A stretch of DNA of 7,894 nt, taken from Acidobacteriota bacterium (GTDB lineage Bacteria; Acidobacteriota; UBA4820; DSQY01). Of the stretch, positions 1 through 5,675 are shown piece after piece. The stretch lies in the NCBI GenBank assembly GCA_021814355.1, contig JAKAIJ010000114.1, positions 1 through 7,894 on the forward strand, read 5' to 3'. The translations under genes and the position numbers were made by a program. Within the stretch, counting starts at the first letter, position 1. Each line of letters starts with the position of its first letter. The notes under the pieces were generated by a model that was not told the DNA's origin, searched no databases, and saw only the letters and a list, made by a program, of their open reading frames with translations.

Positions 1-1044
1 GCAGATGTGCTGACCGTCCGGCGACACGTCGCAGCCGTGGGGGCTCTTGGGCTCGGGGATAAGATAGAGAAGCCCCTCGTCCACGGCGGTGGGGAGGGTG
101 ATGACCTTCATGCCCGCGATCGTCTTGGCCTTGCCCGCCTTCACCACCTCCACCGCCTTCTTCCAGTTGAAGACGTGGAGGTAGTCCATGTCGTTCTGGG
201 ATGCGCCGGATTCGAGCGAGGGCTTGCCCTGCTGGTTGCCGCCGTAGGAGCGCTCGGTGTCGAAGGAGTTGCAGAAGGCCCAGCCGTCGCTGGCCAGCTT
301 GCCGGAGTCCGCGATGTCCTGCATGTAGGGAGGCAGCTCGAAGGCGAAGGACTCCTCGGGCACGATGCGGCCCTTAGCGCGGTCGAACTTCCAGTAGATC
401 ATCGCCGTCCGGTATTTCTCGTTGTACTCGGAGAGCGGCGCGTAGGCGCCGCCCAGCGGCGCGGGGAGCTGGCCCGTCTCCACGACGTAGTCGCTGTTGG
501 GCGTCACGAAGGTGCCGCCGTGGTCGCTCTGGATCAGATCCGACTGGACGATCTGCTTGGTGACGAAGTCCTTGAGGTCCACGACGGCGATGCGGGCGTT
601 GGCCTTGTCGTTGCAGAAGATGAACTGGCCGTCGTAATCGGCGTTCGTCTCGCTCAGGGCGGGATGGTGCATGTCGCCCCACGTCAGCATATGGCCCTCG
701 GGCGAGCCGGCCCTCAGCAGCGCCTTCGTGTCGTCGTCGTAGCCGTAGCCCTGCCAGGGCTCTGGGGTGAAGACGCCGACGTACTTCAGGATCCGCATGC
801 TGGGCACGCCGATGACGAGAAGGTTTCCCCCATGGCCGCCCGAGGCGAACAGGTAGTACTCGTCGTGCTTGCCGCTGGGCGTGTAGGTCTTGAGCGCCGC
901 GGAGACGTCCGCCTCGTTGAGCCCGCGGGCCTTCATGAGCTCCTGCAGATTGGCCGCCGTGCCGCCGCCCCTGCCGCCGCAGGCCGCGAGCACCGCCAGC
1001 GCCGCCAGCGCTCCCATCCATCCGAACTTCGTCTTGACCGTCAT
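1..1044 (-). CDS. nosZ: Nitrous oxide reductase, clade II (Sec-type), N-terminal part, predicted lipoprotein
   Basis: Copper enzyme that reduces N2O to N2 outside the cytoplasmic membrane, the last step of denitrification. Only the first 348 codons are present; the gene leaves the window at base 1, so the rest of the propeller and the C-terminal CuA cupredoxin domain are not visible. NosZ-specific signatures are SGGHGG (68-73), the run GVPSMRILKYVGVFTPEPW (79-97), GDMHHP (123-128), NDKANARIAVVDL (145-157), SDHGGTF (173-179) and SPHG (334-337). His71, His126, His127, His175 and His336 match CuZ-cluster ligands of characterised NosZ by motif context. The PEPWQGYGYD segment and a non-Tat leader are clade II traits. 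The leader ends in a lipobox, LAAC with Cys22, so signal peptidase II processing and a lipid anchor are predicted. The ATG is preceded by GAGGAGG (1051-1057) at 7 nt spacing. It lies 60 bp downstream of the cytochrome c gene in a likely operon. Family assignment is very secure; the lipid anchor is inferred. Confidence 0.96.
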   Translation of the reverse strand, partial: MTVKTKFGWMGALAALAVLAACGGRGGGTAANLQELMKARGLNEADVSAALKTYTPSGKHDEYYLFASGGHGGNLLVIGVPSMRILKYVGVFTPEPWQGYGYDDDTKALLRAGSPEGHMLTWGDMHHPALSETNADYDGQFIFCNDKANARIAVVDLKDFVTKQIVQSDLIQSDHGGTFVTPNSDYVVETGQLPAPLGGAYAPLSEYNEKYRTAMIYWKFDRAKGRIVPEESFAFELPPYMQDIADSGKLASDGWAFCNSFDTERSYGGNQQGKPSLESGASQNDMDYLHVFNWKKAVEVVKAGKAKTIAGMKVITLPTAVDEGLLYLIPEPKSPHGCDVSPDGQHIC

Positions 1045-1082
1045 GGCAAGCCTCCTCGCGTTCCCGCTCCCTCCGCCCGCCT

Positions 1083-1099
1083 CCCCGAAGCAGCCGGGG
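1083..1099 (-). other. Small hairpin between the cytochrome c gene and nosZ
   Basis: A 5-bp GC stem, CCCCG/CGGGG, with a 7-nt loop lies in the 60-bp gap between the cytochrome stop and nosZ. There is no following T run, so it does not look like an intrinsic terminator. It could affect transcript stability or processing between the two genes. Such short stems arise easily by chance at this GC content. Confidence 0.25.
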
Positions 1100-1104
1100 G
1101 AGGG

Positions 1105-1500
1105 CTACTTCCGGCCGAACTCCCGCACCTTCTCCCGCAGGGCCCGCACCACCTCCGGCTTCGACTGGAGCTCGGGGTTCGAGGCCATCTGGGGGCTTTT
1201 GCCGACGGCCGCTCCGCCGTAGACGATGGCCTTCTCGATTTCCTCGTCCGTGGTCGAGGCCTGCCAAGCCTTGTCGTGGTAGTTGCGCGGCTTGGGGTTG
1301 AGCCCGGCCGCGCCGGGCCCGGTTCCGTCGCCGTTCACGCCGTGGCAGGCGGCGCACTTCGTCGCGAAGAGCTTCTCGGCCTCCGCCCGCGCCTCCGGCG
1401 AGATGGCCGTGCTGCCGCCGTCCCCGCCGCCGCAAGACACGGCCGCCGCGAGGGCCAGCACCGCACCCGCCCCCAAAACCGTCTTCGACATCCGCTTCAT
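1105..1500 (-). CDS. Monohaem class I cytochrome c, predicted lipoprotein, upstream of nosZ
   Basis: Small c-type cytochrome of 131 residues, probably an electron carrier for the neighbouring NosZ. It has a basic n-region (MKRMSK), a hydrophobic core and a lipobox-like AVSC with Cys23, followed by a Gly/Ser-rich linker, suggesting a membrane-tethered lipoprotein. One haem site, CAACH, lies at about 49-53; the GDGTGPGAAGLNPKPRNY stretch follows, and SPQM near residue 105 supplies the likely axial Met. This is the layout of a class I (cytochrome c6/cbb3-like) domain. An in-frame start 87 bp upstream exists, but the ATG at 1500 is chosen because AAGGAGG (1506-1512) sits 5 nt before it and the signal peptide begins there. 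Cytochromes c are regular members of clade II nos clusters, where names such as nosC1/nosC2 are used; which of these it matches cannot be told from sequence alone, so no symbol is given. The stop is TAG at 1105-1107. Confidence 0.93.
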   Translation of the reverse strand: MKRMSKTVLGAGAVLALAAAVSCGGGDGGSTAISPEARAEAEKLFATKCAACHGVNGDGTGPGAAGLNPKPRNYHDKAWQASTTDEEIEKAIVYGGAAVGKSPQMASNPELQSKPEVVRALREKVREFGRK

Positions 1501-1531
1501 GAGAACCTCCTTAGGGTCCTTAAACACCGCG

Positions 1532-2022
1532 TCAACCGAGGGCGTCGCCGTGGTCGCCATCCCCCGGAGCGGCGGTCCCGGAACCAAGGTCGGCGAGCGT
1601 GGCCCCCCGAAGCATCTCCTCGTACCCCTTCTGGAACGCCTCCCACCGCCCGTGGAGAGCGCAGGGAGCGCCGGGGCCTCGGTTGGGAAGGCGGAACGAA
1701 CAGCCCAGGTCGTCGGCGGGAACCTCGAACAGCTTAGCAGACTGTTGAGAAACTCACGTGGGCCTACGGGAGTTTTTCAGCAGCCCGCTAGCACCTCCCA
1801 GATCGAGACGGCCCGGGAGGCGGAGGAAAGGCAGAACCCACCTCCCCAGCCTTTCCGGCTTCTCACGATGCCCCGCTTTCCAAGCTGGTTCATGATCTTG
1901 GAAAGGTAGTTGTGGGGAATCCCGGTGATGGCCGCGAGCGCTCTGCACCCAATCCACCGGTCCGGGCGGTCCGCCAAATAACCGAGAATTCGTAAAGCGT
2001 AGCCGCCGGTCCGAGAGTGCAC
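1532..2022 (-). pseudogene. Rrf2-family transcriptional regulator, disrupted by a 56-bp palindromic insertion
   Basis: Rrf2 proteins (NsrR, IscR, CymR, RirA) are dimeric winged-helix repressors, many carrying an Fe-S cluster. The N-terminal part, from GTG at 2022 (SD GAGGTGA, 2026-2032), reads as a typical Rrf2 wHTH: GGYALRILGYLA (6-17), ALAAITGIPHNYLSKIMNQL (28-47), and the wing GGGFCLSSASRAVSIWEVL (60-78). Translation then runs into the palindrome at 1735-1790 and stops at TGA after 81 codons. Beyond the palindrome, in a different frame, the missing C-terminus resumes: KLFEVPADDLGC, then GAPCALHGRW and MLRGATLADL, ending at TGA (1532-1534). These match the Rrf2 cysteine region and the C-terminal TLADL motif. 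Removing 54 bp does not by itself restore frame; one more base is needed. Two Cys, 12 residues apart, remain in the usual cluster region, and the usual middle Cys is not obvious. The gene heads the cytochrome-nosZ operon (31 bp gap) and is divergent from sbp, so its former target could be either unit. Almost certainly inactive as a full-length dimeric regulator. Confidence 0.87.
1735..1790. mobile_element. 56-bp TA-flanked palindromic MITE-like element inside the Rrf2 gene
   Basis: The two ends are near-perfect 21-bp inverted repeats: plus-strand end TAGCAGACTGTTGAGAAACT and opposite end, read inward, TAGCGGGCTGCTGAAAAACT, each followed by C. As RNA the arms give 17 Watson-Crick pairs, 2 G-U pairs and 2 mismatches around a 14-nt centre. 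Both ends begin with TA, which fits the TA target duplication of IS630/Tc1-mariner-type elements. It encodes no protein. It sits exactly where the Rrf2 reading frame breaks, so insertion is supported by the split coding sequence. The transposase family is inferred only from the TA ends. Confidence 0.78.
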
Positions 2023-2033
2023 CGATCACCTCT

Positions 2034-2051
2034 AGACATGATTATATGTCT
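2034..2051. promoter_or_regulatory. 18-bp perfect palindrome, probable operator of the Rrf2 promoter
   Basis: AGACATGATTATATGTCT has 6-bp perfect arms around a 6-bp AT centre. It overlaps the -10 box and likely start site of the minus-strand promoter and lies 12 bp upstream of the Rrf2 start codon. This is the classic position for autorepression. It is not an exact match to the known NsrR, IscR or CymR boxes as remembered. The binding protein is inferred from position only. Confidence 0.66.
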
Positions 2052-2069
2052 TGAGATTGCTATTGTCAA
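2041..2069 (-). promoter_or_regulatory. Consensus sigma-70 promoter for the Rrf2-cytochrome-nosZ operon
   Basis: Read on the minus strand, TTGACA (2064-2069) is followed by exactly 17 bp and then TATAAT (2041-2046). Both hexamers are perfect consensus. The predicted start site near 2034 leaves a leader of only about a dozen nucleotides containing the GAGGTGA ribosome binding site of the GTG start at 2022. A promoter this strong usually needs repression, which fits the overlapping palindrome. Confidence 0.86.
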
Positions 2070-2107
2070 GTGGACTGGAAAACAAGACGCGCGCAGCGGG
2101 GTTCGGG

Positions 2108-2160
2108 CGGATTTAATATGCACAACTATTTTAAAAATAACAACTTATACGTTAAATCCG
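2108..2160. repeat. Spaced 9-bp inverted repeat upstream of the sbp promoter
   Basis: CGGATTTAA (2108-2116) and TTAAATCCG (2152-2160) are perfect inverted copies separated by 35 bp of AT-rich sequence, which itself contains the near-palindrome ATTTTAAAAAT (2128-2138). The right arm ends 6 bp before the -35 box of the plus-strand promoter. It could be an activator or looping repressor site. No specific factor is recognised. Confidence 0.45.
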
Positions 2161-2166
2161 TGGCCC

Positions 2167-2195
2167 TTGACAAGAGTGTGGAGACGATTTATTAT
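2167..2195 (+). promoter_or_regulatory. Near-consensus sigma-70 promoter for the sulfate transporter operon
   Basis: TTGACA (2167-2172), a 17-bp spacer and TATTAT (2190-2195) give a strong promoter reading towards sbp, with a predicted start near 2202. The half-sites AGAC (2182-2185) and GTCT (2199-2202) flank its -10 box, recalling the AGACAT/ATGTCT arms of the divergent promoter but at different spacing. Confidence 0.78.
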
Positions 2196-2201
2196 TTAGT
2201 C

Positions 2202-2470
2202 TATTTAATTAGTGGGATTTATGTGATAAGGAATTAAAATGTTCTCCAAAAGAAGGCCAGATCGGGCTCAAGGCAGCTCACAACCTTTCGGGCAACGCGC
2301 CGGGAGTTTTGGGGCCGGGGCCACTACCCGGTGCGAGAGGCGCCGCGCGTGGCTGATGGATGGCAAGGAAGCGAGCGAAGGGCGATGTCGGAGACCATCG
2401 GACGAGCAAGCTGACGCAGCCACGCGCGCGGCCGCGCCCTATTTCGGGATGGGCCCTAAGAGGAGGGACC
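2202..2470 (+). promoter_or_regulatory. Long, GC-rich, probably structured 5' leader of sbp
   Basis: About 270 nt separate the predicted transcription start from the sbp GTG. The first 40 nt are AT-rich; the rest is GC-rich with local stems such as CGATG/CATCG (2383-2387 with 2396-2400) and CCGGG/CCCGG around 2318-2336. By eye it matches no known riboswitch class: the SAM-I, SAM-II, cobalamin and TPP cores are not present in the right order. An 84-codon ORF (2239-2493, ATG after AAGGA) overlaps the sbp start; its Arg/Ala-rich composition looks non-coding, though a leader peptide cannot be excluded. Confidence 0.4.
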
Positions 2471-3475
2471 GTGCGATCCCAGAGATGGATTAGCGCCGGT
2501 TTCGCCCTGCTGGCGGGGTTGTTCGGACTCCCGGCCCTCGCCCAGGACTCGCTGCTGAACGTCTCCTATGACCCGACCCGCGAGCTTTACCGGGAGGTAA
2601 ACGCGGCCTTCGCCAAGCAGTGGAAGGCTAGGACGGGGCGCGACCTCACCGTGAACCAGTCCCACGGCGGCTCGGGCAAGCAGGCCCGGGCGGTCCTGGA
2701 CGGGCTCGAGGCCGACGTGGTGACCCTGGCCCTGGCTTACGACGTGGAGGCCCTGGTCCAGGGCGGCCTTGTGGCGAAGGAGTGGCGGAGGCGGCTGCCG
2801 GGCAACAGCTGCCCCTACACCTCCACCATCGTCTTCCTGGTGCGCCGGGGCAACCCCAAGGGCATCCGGGACTGGGACGACCTGGCCCGCCCCGGCGTGG
2901 CGGTCATCACGCCCAATCCCAAGACCTCCGGCGGCGCCCGGTGGAACTACTTGGCCGCCTGGGGTTACGCCCTCCAGAAGCCCGGGGGCGGCCCCGAGAA
3001 GGCCCGCGCCTTCGTGGCGGCGCTCCTCGCGAACGTCCCGGTGCTCGACACGGGGGCGCGCGGGGCCACCACTACCTTCGCCGAGCGGGGCCTCGGCGAC
3101 GTGCTCGTCGCCTGGGAGAACGAGGCGCTCCTCCTCACGAAGGAGGCGGGCGCCGGGAAATTCGAAATCGTCCGCCCCTCCCGGAGCATCCTCGCCGAGC
3201 CCCCGGTAGCCGTGGTGGACGTGGTGGCGCGAAAGCGCGGCACCACGGCCCTGGCCCGGGCCTACCTCGAGTTCCTCTACACCGACGAGGGCCAGGCCCT
3301 GGCCGCGAAGCACCACTACCGCCCCCGCTCGGAGGCGGTGGCCGCCCGCTACGCGGCGGACTTCCCGAAGATGGCGCTCTTCACCGTGGACGAGCTCTTC
3401 GGCGGCTGGGCGCAGGCGCAGAGGACCCACTTCGACGACGGGGGGGTCTTCGACCAGCTCATCGAGGGGCGTTAG
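2471..3475 (+). CDS. sbp: Periplasmic sulfate/thiosulfate-binding protein
   Basis: Captures sulfate (or thiosulfate) in the periplasm and delivers it to the CysTWA permease. The GTG at 2471 is chosen because AGGAGG (2461-2466) precedes it and it gives a clean signal peptide: RSQR n-region, hydrophobic core, ALA-QD cleavage after residue 24. The mature protein is a full-length type II periplasmic binding fold, 334 residues in all with the leader. Sbp/CysP hallmarks are NVSYDPTRELY (30-40), NQSHGGSGKQA (62-72), ALAYDVEAL (87-95), VITPNPKTSGGARWNYLAAW (145-164), LDTGARGATTTFAERGLGDV (192-211), AWENEA (214-219) and YRPR near 283. The Ser/Gly-rich SHGGSGK and SGGARWNY loops belong to the oxyanion site in the family. 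Upstream in-frame ATGs would place basic residues before the leader and lack a good SD. The TAG stop coincides with the left end of the 524-bp element. Sulfate versus thiosulfate preference cannot be read from sequence. Confidence 0.95.
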   Translation: MRSQRWISAGFALLAGLFGLPALAQDSLLNVSYDPTRELYREVNAAFAKQWKARTGRDLTVNQSHGGSGKQARAVLDGLEADVVTLALAYDVEALVQGGLVAKEWRRRLPGNSCPYTSTIVFLVRRGNPKGIRDWDDLARPGVAVITPNPKTSGGARWNYLAAWGYALQKPGGGPEKARAFVAALLANVPVLDTGARGATTTFAERGLGDVLVAWENEALLLTKEAGAGKFEIVRPSRSILAEPPVAVVDVVARKRGTTALARAYLEFLYTDEGQALAAKHHYRPRSEAVAARYAADFPKMALFTVDELFGGWAQAQRTHFDDGGVFDQLIEGR

Positions 3476-3996
3476 GGCATGTTCACATTTGCAACCTTGT
3501 CACCATGCCCCCGGGCAAGCGAAGAGCCATGTGCGAGGCAGGCCGGCCAACGCCTTTGGCGCCCGGCTCCGGGCGGGCGGCGGCGGTCCGAAAGGCGTCC
3601 AGGCCAGCAGAGGCCGTCCAAACCCGTTGCTCCTGCGCCCAGGACCGTTCTCGAGGCGCTCTTCCGGCCCTTTCTTCCCGTCGCCTCGCTCGCCCGGAGG
3701 CCCTTCGGGCTTCCCGGCCTGCCTGTGCAGCACGACACCCTCCCCCTCTTCGCGAAAGCGCCGGCGGCGCCGGACCTTCTGCTTTGTCATCCTTCGCGGT
3801 GCGGGGCGCTCGACGTACCTCCCAGTACGACTCGGCCCCGCCCCGCTCGCCTTCCTGGCATAAGGCCCACCGGCGCCGGGACGCCGCTTGCTCCGCTTCG
3901 CTCCGCAAGCGATTCCGGCTTCGGCGGTCCCAGCGCCCGTGAGGGGGGCAGCAGGACGCTCGTCCGCCGTTCGCACGTTACTGTGAACAGGCGCTA
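3473..3996. mobile_element. 524-bp TA-flanked element with 15-bp terminal inverted repeats, between sbp and cysT
   Basis: Left end TAGGGCATGTTCACA (3473-3487) and right end, read inward on the minus strand, TAGCGCCTGTTCACA (3982-3996) match at 13 of 15 positions, both starting with TA. The interior has overlapping ORFs on both strands with Arg/Pro/Ala-rich composition and no recognisable domain, so it is best read as non-coding and non-autonomous. It contains one copy of the dispersed repeat seen again after cysA. Collapsing the element to one TA leaves the sbp stop TAG intact, followed 5 nt later by the cysT ATG, the expected spacing for this operon. This strongly suggests insertion into a formerly tight sbp-cysT junction. 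The ends loosely resemble the 56-bp element (TAGC then CTGTT). No transposase is seen. Confidence 0.72.
3774..3920. repeat. Dispersed intergenic repeat, copy 1
   Basis: The first 63 bp (3774-3836) align without gaps to 6778-6840 with 10 differences, about 84% identity, including TTCGCGGTGCG, GGCGCTCGA and GTACGACTCGGC. The right end shares CGATTCCG and nearby CGCTCCGC with copy 2. The outer ends are imperfect inverted repeats of each other (CTTCGCGGTGCG-like). It lies wholly within the 524-bp element. It resembles the general type of dispersed intergenic repeat common in some high-GC lineages. Its outer limits are approximate. Confidence 0.68.
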
Positions 3997-4002
3997 GCGA
4001 GA

Positions 4003-4848
4003 ATGGCGGCGCGGCGGGTCCTGCCTGGATTCGGGCTCTCCCTCGGCCTCACGGTCCTCTATCTGGGGCTCGTGGTCCTCGTGCCGCTCTCGACCCTCGC
4101 GCTGACGGCGGCGGGGCTCTCCTGGGACCAGCTCTGGGCCGCCGCCGCCCCCCGCGCCCTCGCCGCCTACCGGCTGAGCCTGGGGTGCGCCTTCGGGGCC
4201 GCCCTCCTGAACGCGGGCGCGGGCCTGCTGGTGGCGTGGGTTTTGGTGCGCTACCCCTTCCCCGGGCGACGGCTCGTGGACGCCCTCGTGGATCTGCCCT
4301 TCGCGCTCCCCACCGCCGTGGCGGGGATCACCCTCGCGGCGCTCTACTCCGAGAACGGCTGGGTCGGGGCGCGCCTGGCGGCCCTCGGACTCAAGGTGGC
4401 CTACACTCCGCTGGGGATCGTGGTGGCCCTCACCTTCGTAGGCCTCCCCTTCGTGGTGAGGACCGTGCAGCCCGTCCTCGAGGAGCTGGACCCCGAGGCG
4501 GAGGACGCCGCCTGCAGCCTCGGCGCCACCCGCTCCCAGACCTTCTTCAAGGTGCTCCTGCCCGAGCTCCGGCCGGCCCTGCTCACCGGCTTCACCCTCG
4601 CCTTCGCCCGCGGGCTCGGCGAGTACGGCTCGGTCATCTTCATCGCGGGAAACATGCCCCTGAAGACCGAAATCGCGCCGCTGCTCATCATGATCAAGCT
4701 CGAGCAGTACGACGTGGCGGGGGCCACGGCCGTGGCGCTCGTCTTCCTGCTCGCTTCCTTCTCGCTGCTGTTCGGGCTCCACCTCCTGCAGGGTCGCGGG
4801 GCGCGCGCCGCAGCGCCCCGCCGCCTTCCGCGCGAGGACGCCGCGTGA
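4003..4848 (+). CDS. cysT: Sulfate/thiosulfate ABC transporter permease CysT (CysU)
   Basis: One of the two membrane subunits of the sulfate importer, pairing with CysW and driven by CysA. The protein has 281 residues with about six hydrophobic helices, the first at about 11-35. The family run VDLPFALPTAVAGITLAALY is at 96-115, and the cytoplasmic EAA loop that docks on the ATPase is at 167-187 (EDAACSLGATRSQTFFKVLL then P). GLGEYGSVIFIAGNMPLKTE (204-223) is highly typical of CysT. The ATG at 4003 has only a weak upstream purine stretch (AGCGAGA). The stronger GAGGGG in the sbp 3' end would lie 11 nt upstream if the 524-bp element were absent, so that element may have reduced its translation. 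Its TGA overlaps the cysW GTG by 4 bp. Assignment is secure. Confidence 0.95.
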   Translation: MAARRVLPGFGLSLGLTVLYLGLVVLVPLSTLALTAAGLSWDQLWAAAAPRALAAYRLSLGCAFGAALLNAGAGLLVAWVLVRYPFPGRRLVDALVDLPFALPTAVAGITLAALYSENGWVGARLAALGLKVAYTPLGIVVALTFVGLPFVVRTVQPVLEELDPEAEDAACSLGATRSQTFFKVLLPELRPALLTGFTLAFARGLGEYGSVIFIAGNMPLKTEIAPLLIMIKLEQYDVAGATAVALVFLLASFSLLFGLHLLQGRGARAAAPRRLPREDAA

Positions 4849-5675
4849 GCCGCCACCGCCTCGTGCGCGTCGCGCTCACGGCGGCGGCGCTGGCCTTCCT
4901 CGGGCTTTTTCTGGCGCTGCCCCTGGCGGCGGTCTTCGCCAAGGCGCTCGAGCGGGGGGCGGGGGCCTACGCCGACGCCCTGCGCGACCCGGACGCCCGC
5001 GCCGCCGTGCGGCTCACCCTCGCCACGGCCGCCGTGGCGGTCCCCCTCAACACCCTCTTCGGCCTCTGCGCCGCCTGGGCGGCGGCCAAGTTCGAGTTCC
5101 GGGGGAAGAGGCTCCTGATGACCTGCATGGACCTGCCCTTCAGCGTCTCGCCGGTGGTCTCGGGGCTCCTCTTCGTCCTGCTCTTCGGCGCGCGCGGGCT
5201 CTTCGGCCCGTATCTGGCGGCCCACGGCGTGAAGGTCCTCTACGCCTTCCCCGCCATCGTCCTGGCGACCCTCTTCGTCACCGTCCCCTTCGTGGCGCGC
5301 GAGCTCATCCCGCTCATGGAAGCCCAGGGCACCGAGGAGGAGGAGGCCGCCGTGACCCTCGGCGCCTCGGGGTGGCAGACCCTCTGGCGCGTCACCCTGC
5401 CCAACGTGAAGTGGGGCCTCTTGTACGGCGTCATCCTCTGCAACGCCCGCGCCATGGGCGAGTTCGGCGCGGTCTCCGTGGTGTCGGGCCACATCCGGGG
5501 CCAGACCACCACCCTGCCGCTCCACGTGGAGATTCTCTACAACGAGTACCAGCCGGTGGCGGCCTTCGCCGCCGCCTCCCTCCTGGCGCTCCTGGCGCTC
5601 GTGACCCTCGCGCTCAAGGCGCTCGTGGAGTGGAAGAGCGGCGAGACCGCGCGCGCAACCAGGAGGCCCGCATGA
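4845..5675 (+). CDS. cysW: Sulfate/thiosulfate ABC transporter permease CysW
   Basis: Second membrane subunit of the sulfate importer, partner of CysT. It starts at a GTG overlapping the cysT TGA (GTGA), with GAGGA (4834-4838) as ribosome binding site, indicating translational coupling. The longer upstream in-frame extension lies inside cysT and is discarded. The protein has 276 residues with about six membrane segments, the first at about 8-32. Family features are MDLPFSVSPVVSGLLFVLLF (95-114), the EAA loop at 166-186 (EEAAVTLGASGWQTLWRVTL then P), and NARAMGEFGAVSVVSGHIRG (200-219), diagnostic of CysW. The C-terminal tail is short and basic. Its TGA overlaps the ATG of cysA by 4 bp (ATGA). 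Confidence 0.95.
   Translation: MSRHRLVRVALTAAALAFLGLFLALPLAAVFAKALERGAGAYADALRDPDARAAVRLTLATAAVAVPLNTLFGLCAAWAAAKFEFRGKRLLMTCMDLPFSVSPVVSGLLFVLLFGARGLFGPYLAAHGVKVLYAFPAIVLATLFVTVPFVARELIPLMEAQGTEEEEAAVTLGASGWQTLWRVTLPNVKWGLLYGVILCNARAMGEFGAVSVVSGHIRGQTTTLPLHVEILYNEYQPVAAFAAASLLALLALVTLALKALVEWKSGETARATRRPA

Noticed and set aside
1504..1587. Upstream extension of the cytochrome c gene to a start at 1587
   Set aside because: It would bury the signal peptide 29 residues inside the protein and overlap the Rrf2 remnant. A strong SD is placed correctly for the ATG at 1500.
7..1737. 576-codon open frame on the plus strand
   Set aside because: Antisense to nosZ, the cytochrome c gene and the Rrf2 C-terminal remnant, all of which have clear family motifs. 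Its His/Val/Arg/Leu-rich composition is typical of GC-driven antisense frames.
2240..2400. Possible SAM-I or cobalamin riboswitch (CGGGCAAC, CCCGGTGCGAG and GGAGACC fragments)
   Set aside because: The fragments are short, and the required core elements are missing or in the wrong order for either class.
2239..2493. 84-codon ORF in the sbp leader
   Set aside because: It has a possible AAGGA ribosome site but no recognisable domain and a low-complexity composition. Kept only as a possibility in the leader entry.
3483..3976. Several overlapping ORFs of 120-170 codons between sbp and cysT
   Set aside because: They occur on both strands at once, lack ribosome sites and domains, and are explained by a GC-rich repeat element.
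4401..5525. Long minus-strand ORFs opposite cysT and cysW
   Set aside because: Antisense shadows of well-supported membrane proteins; highly charged composition with no family motif.
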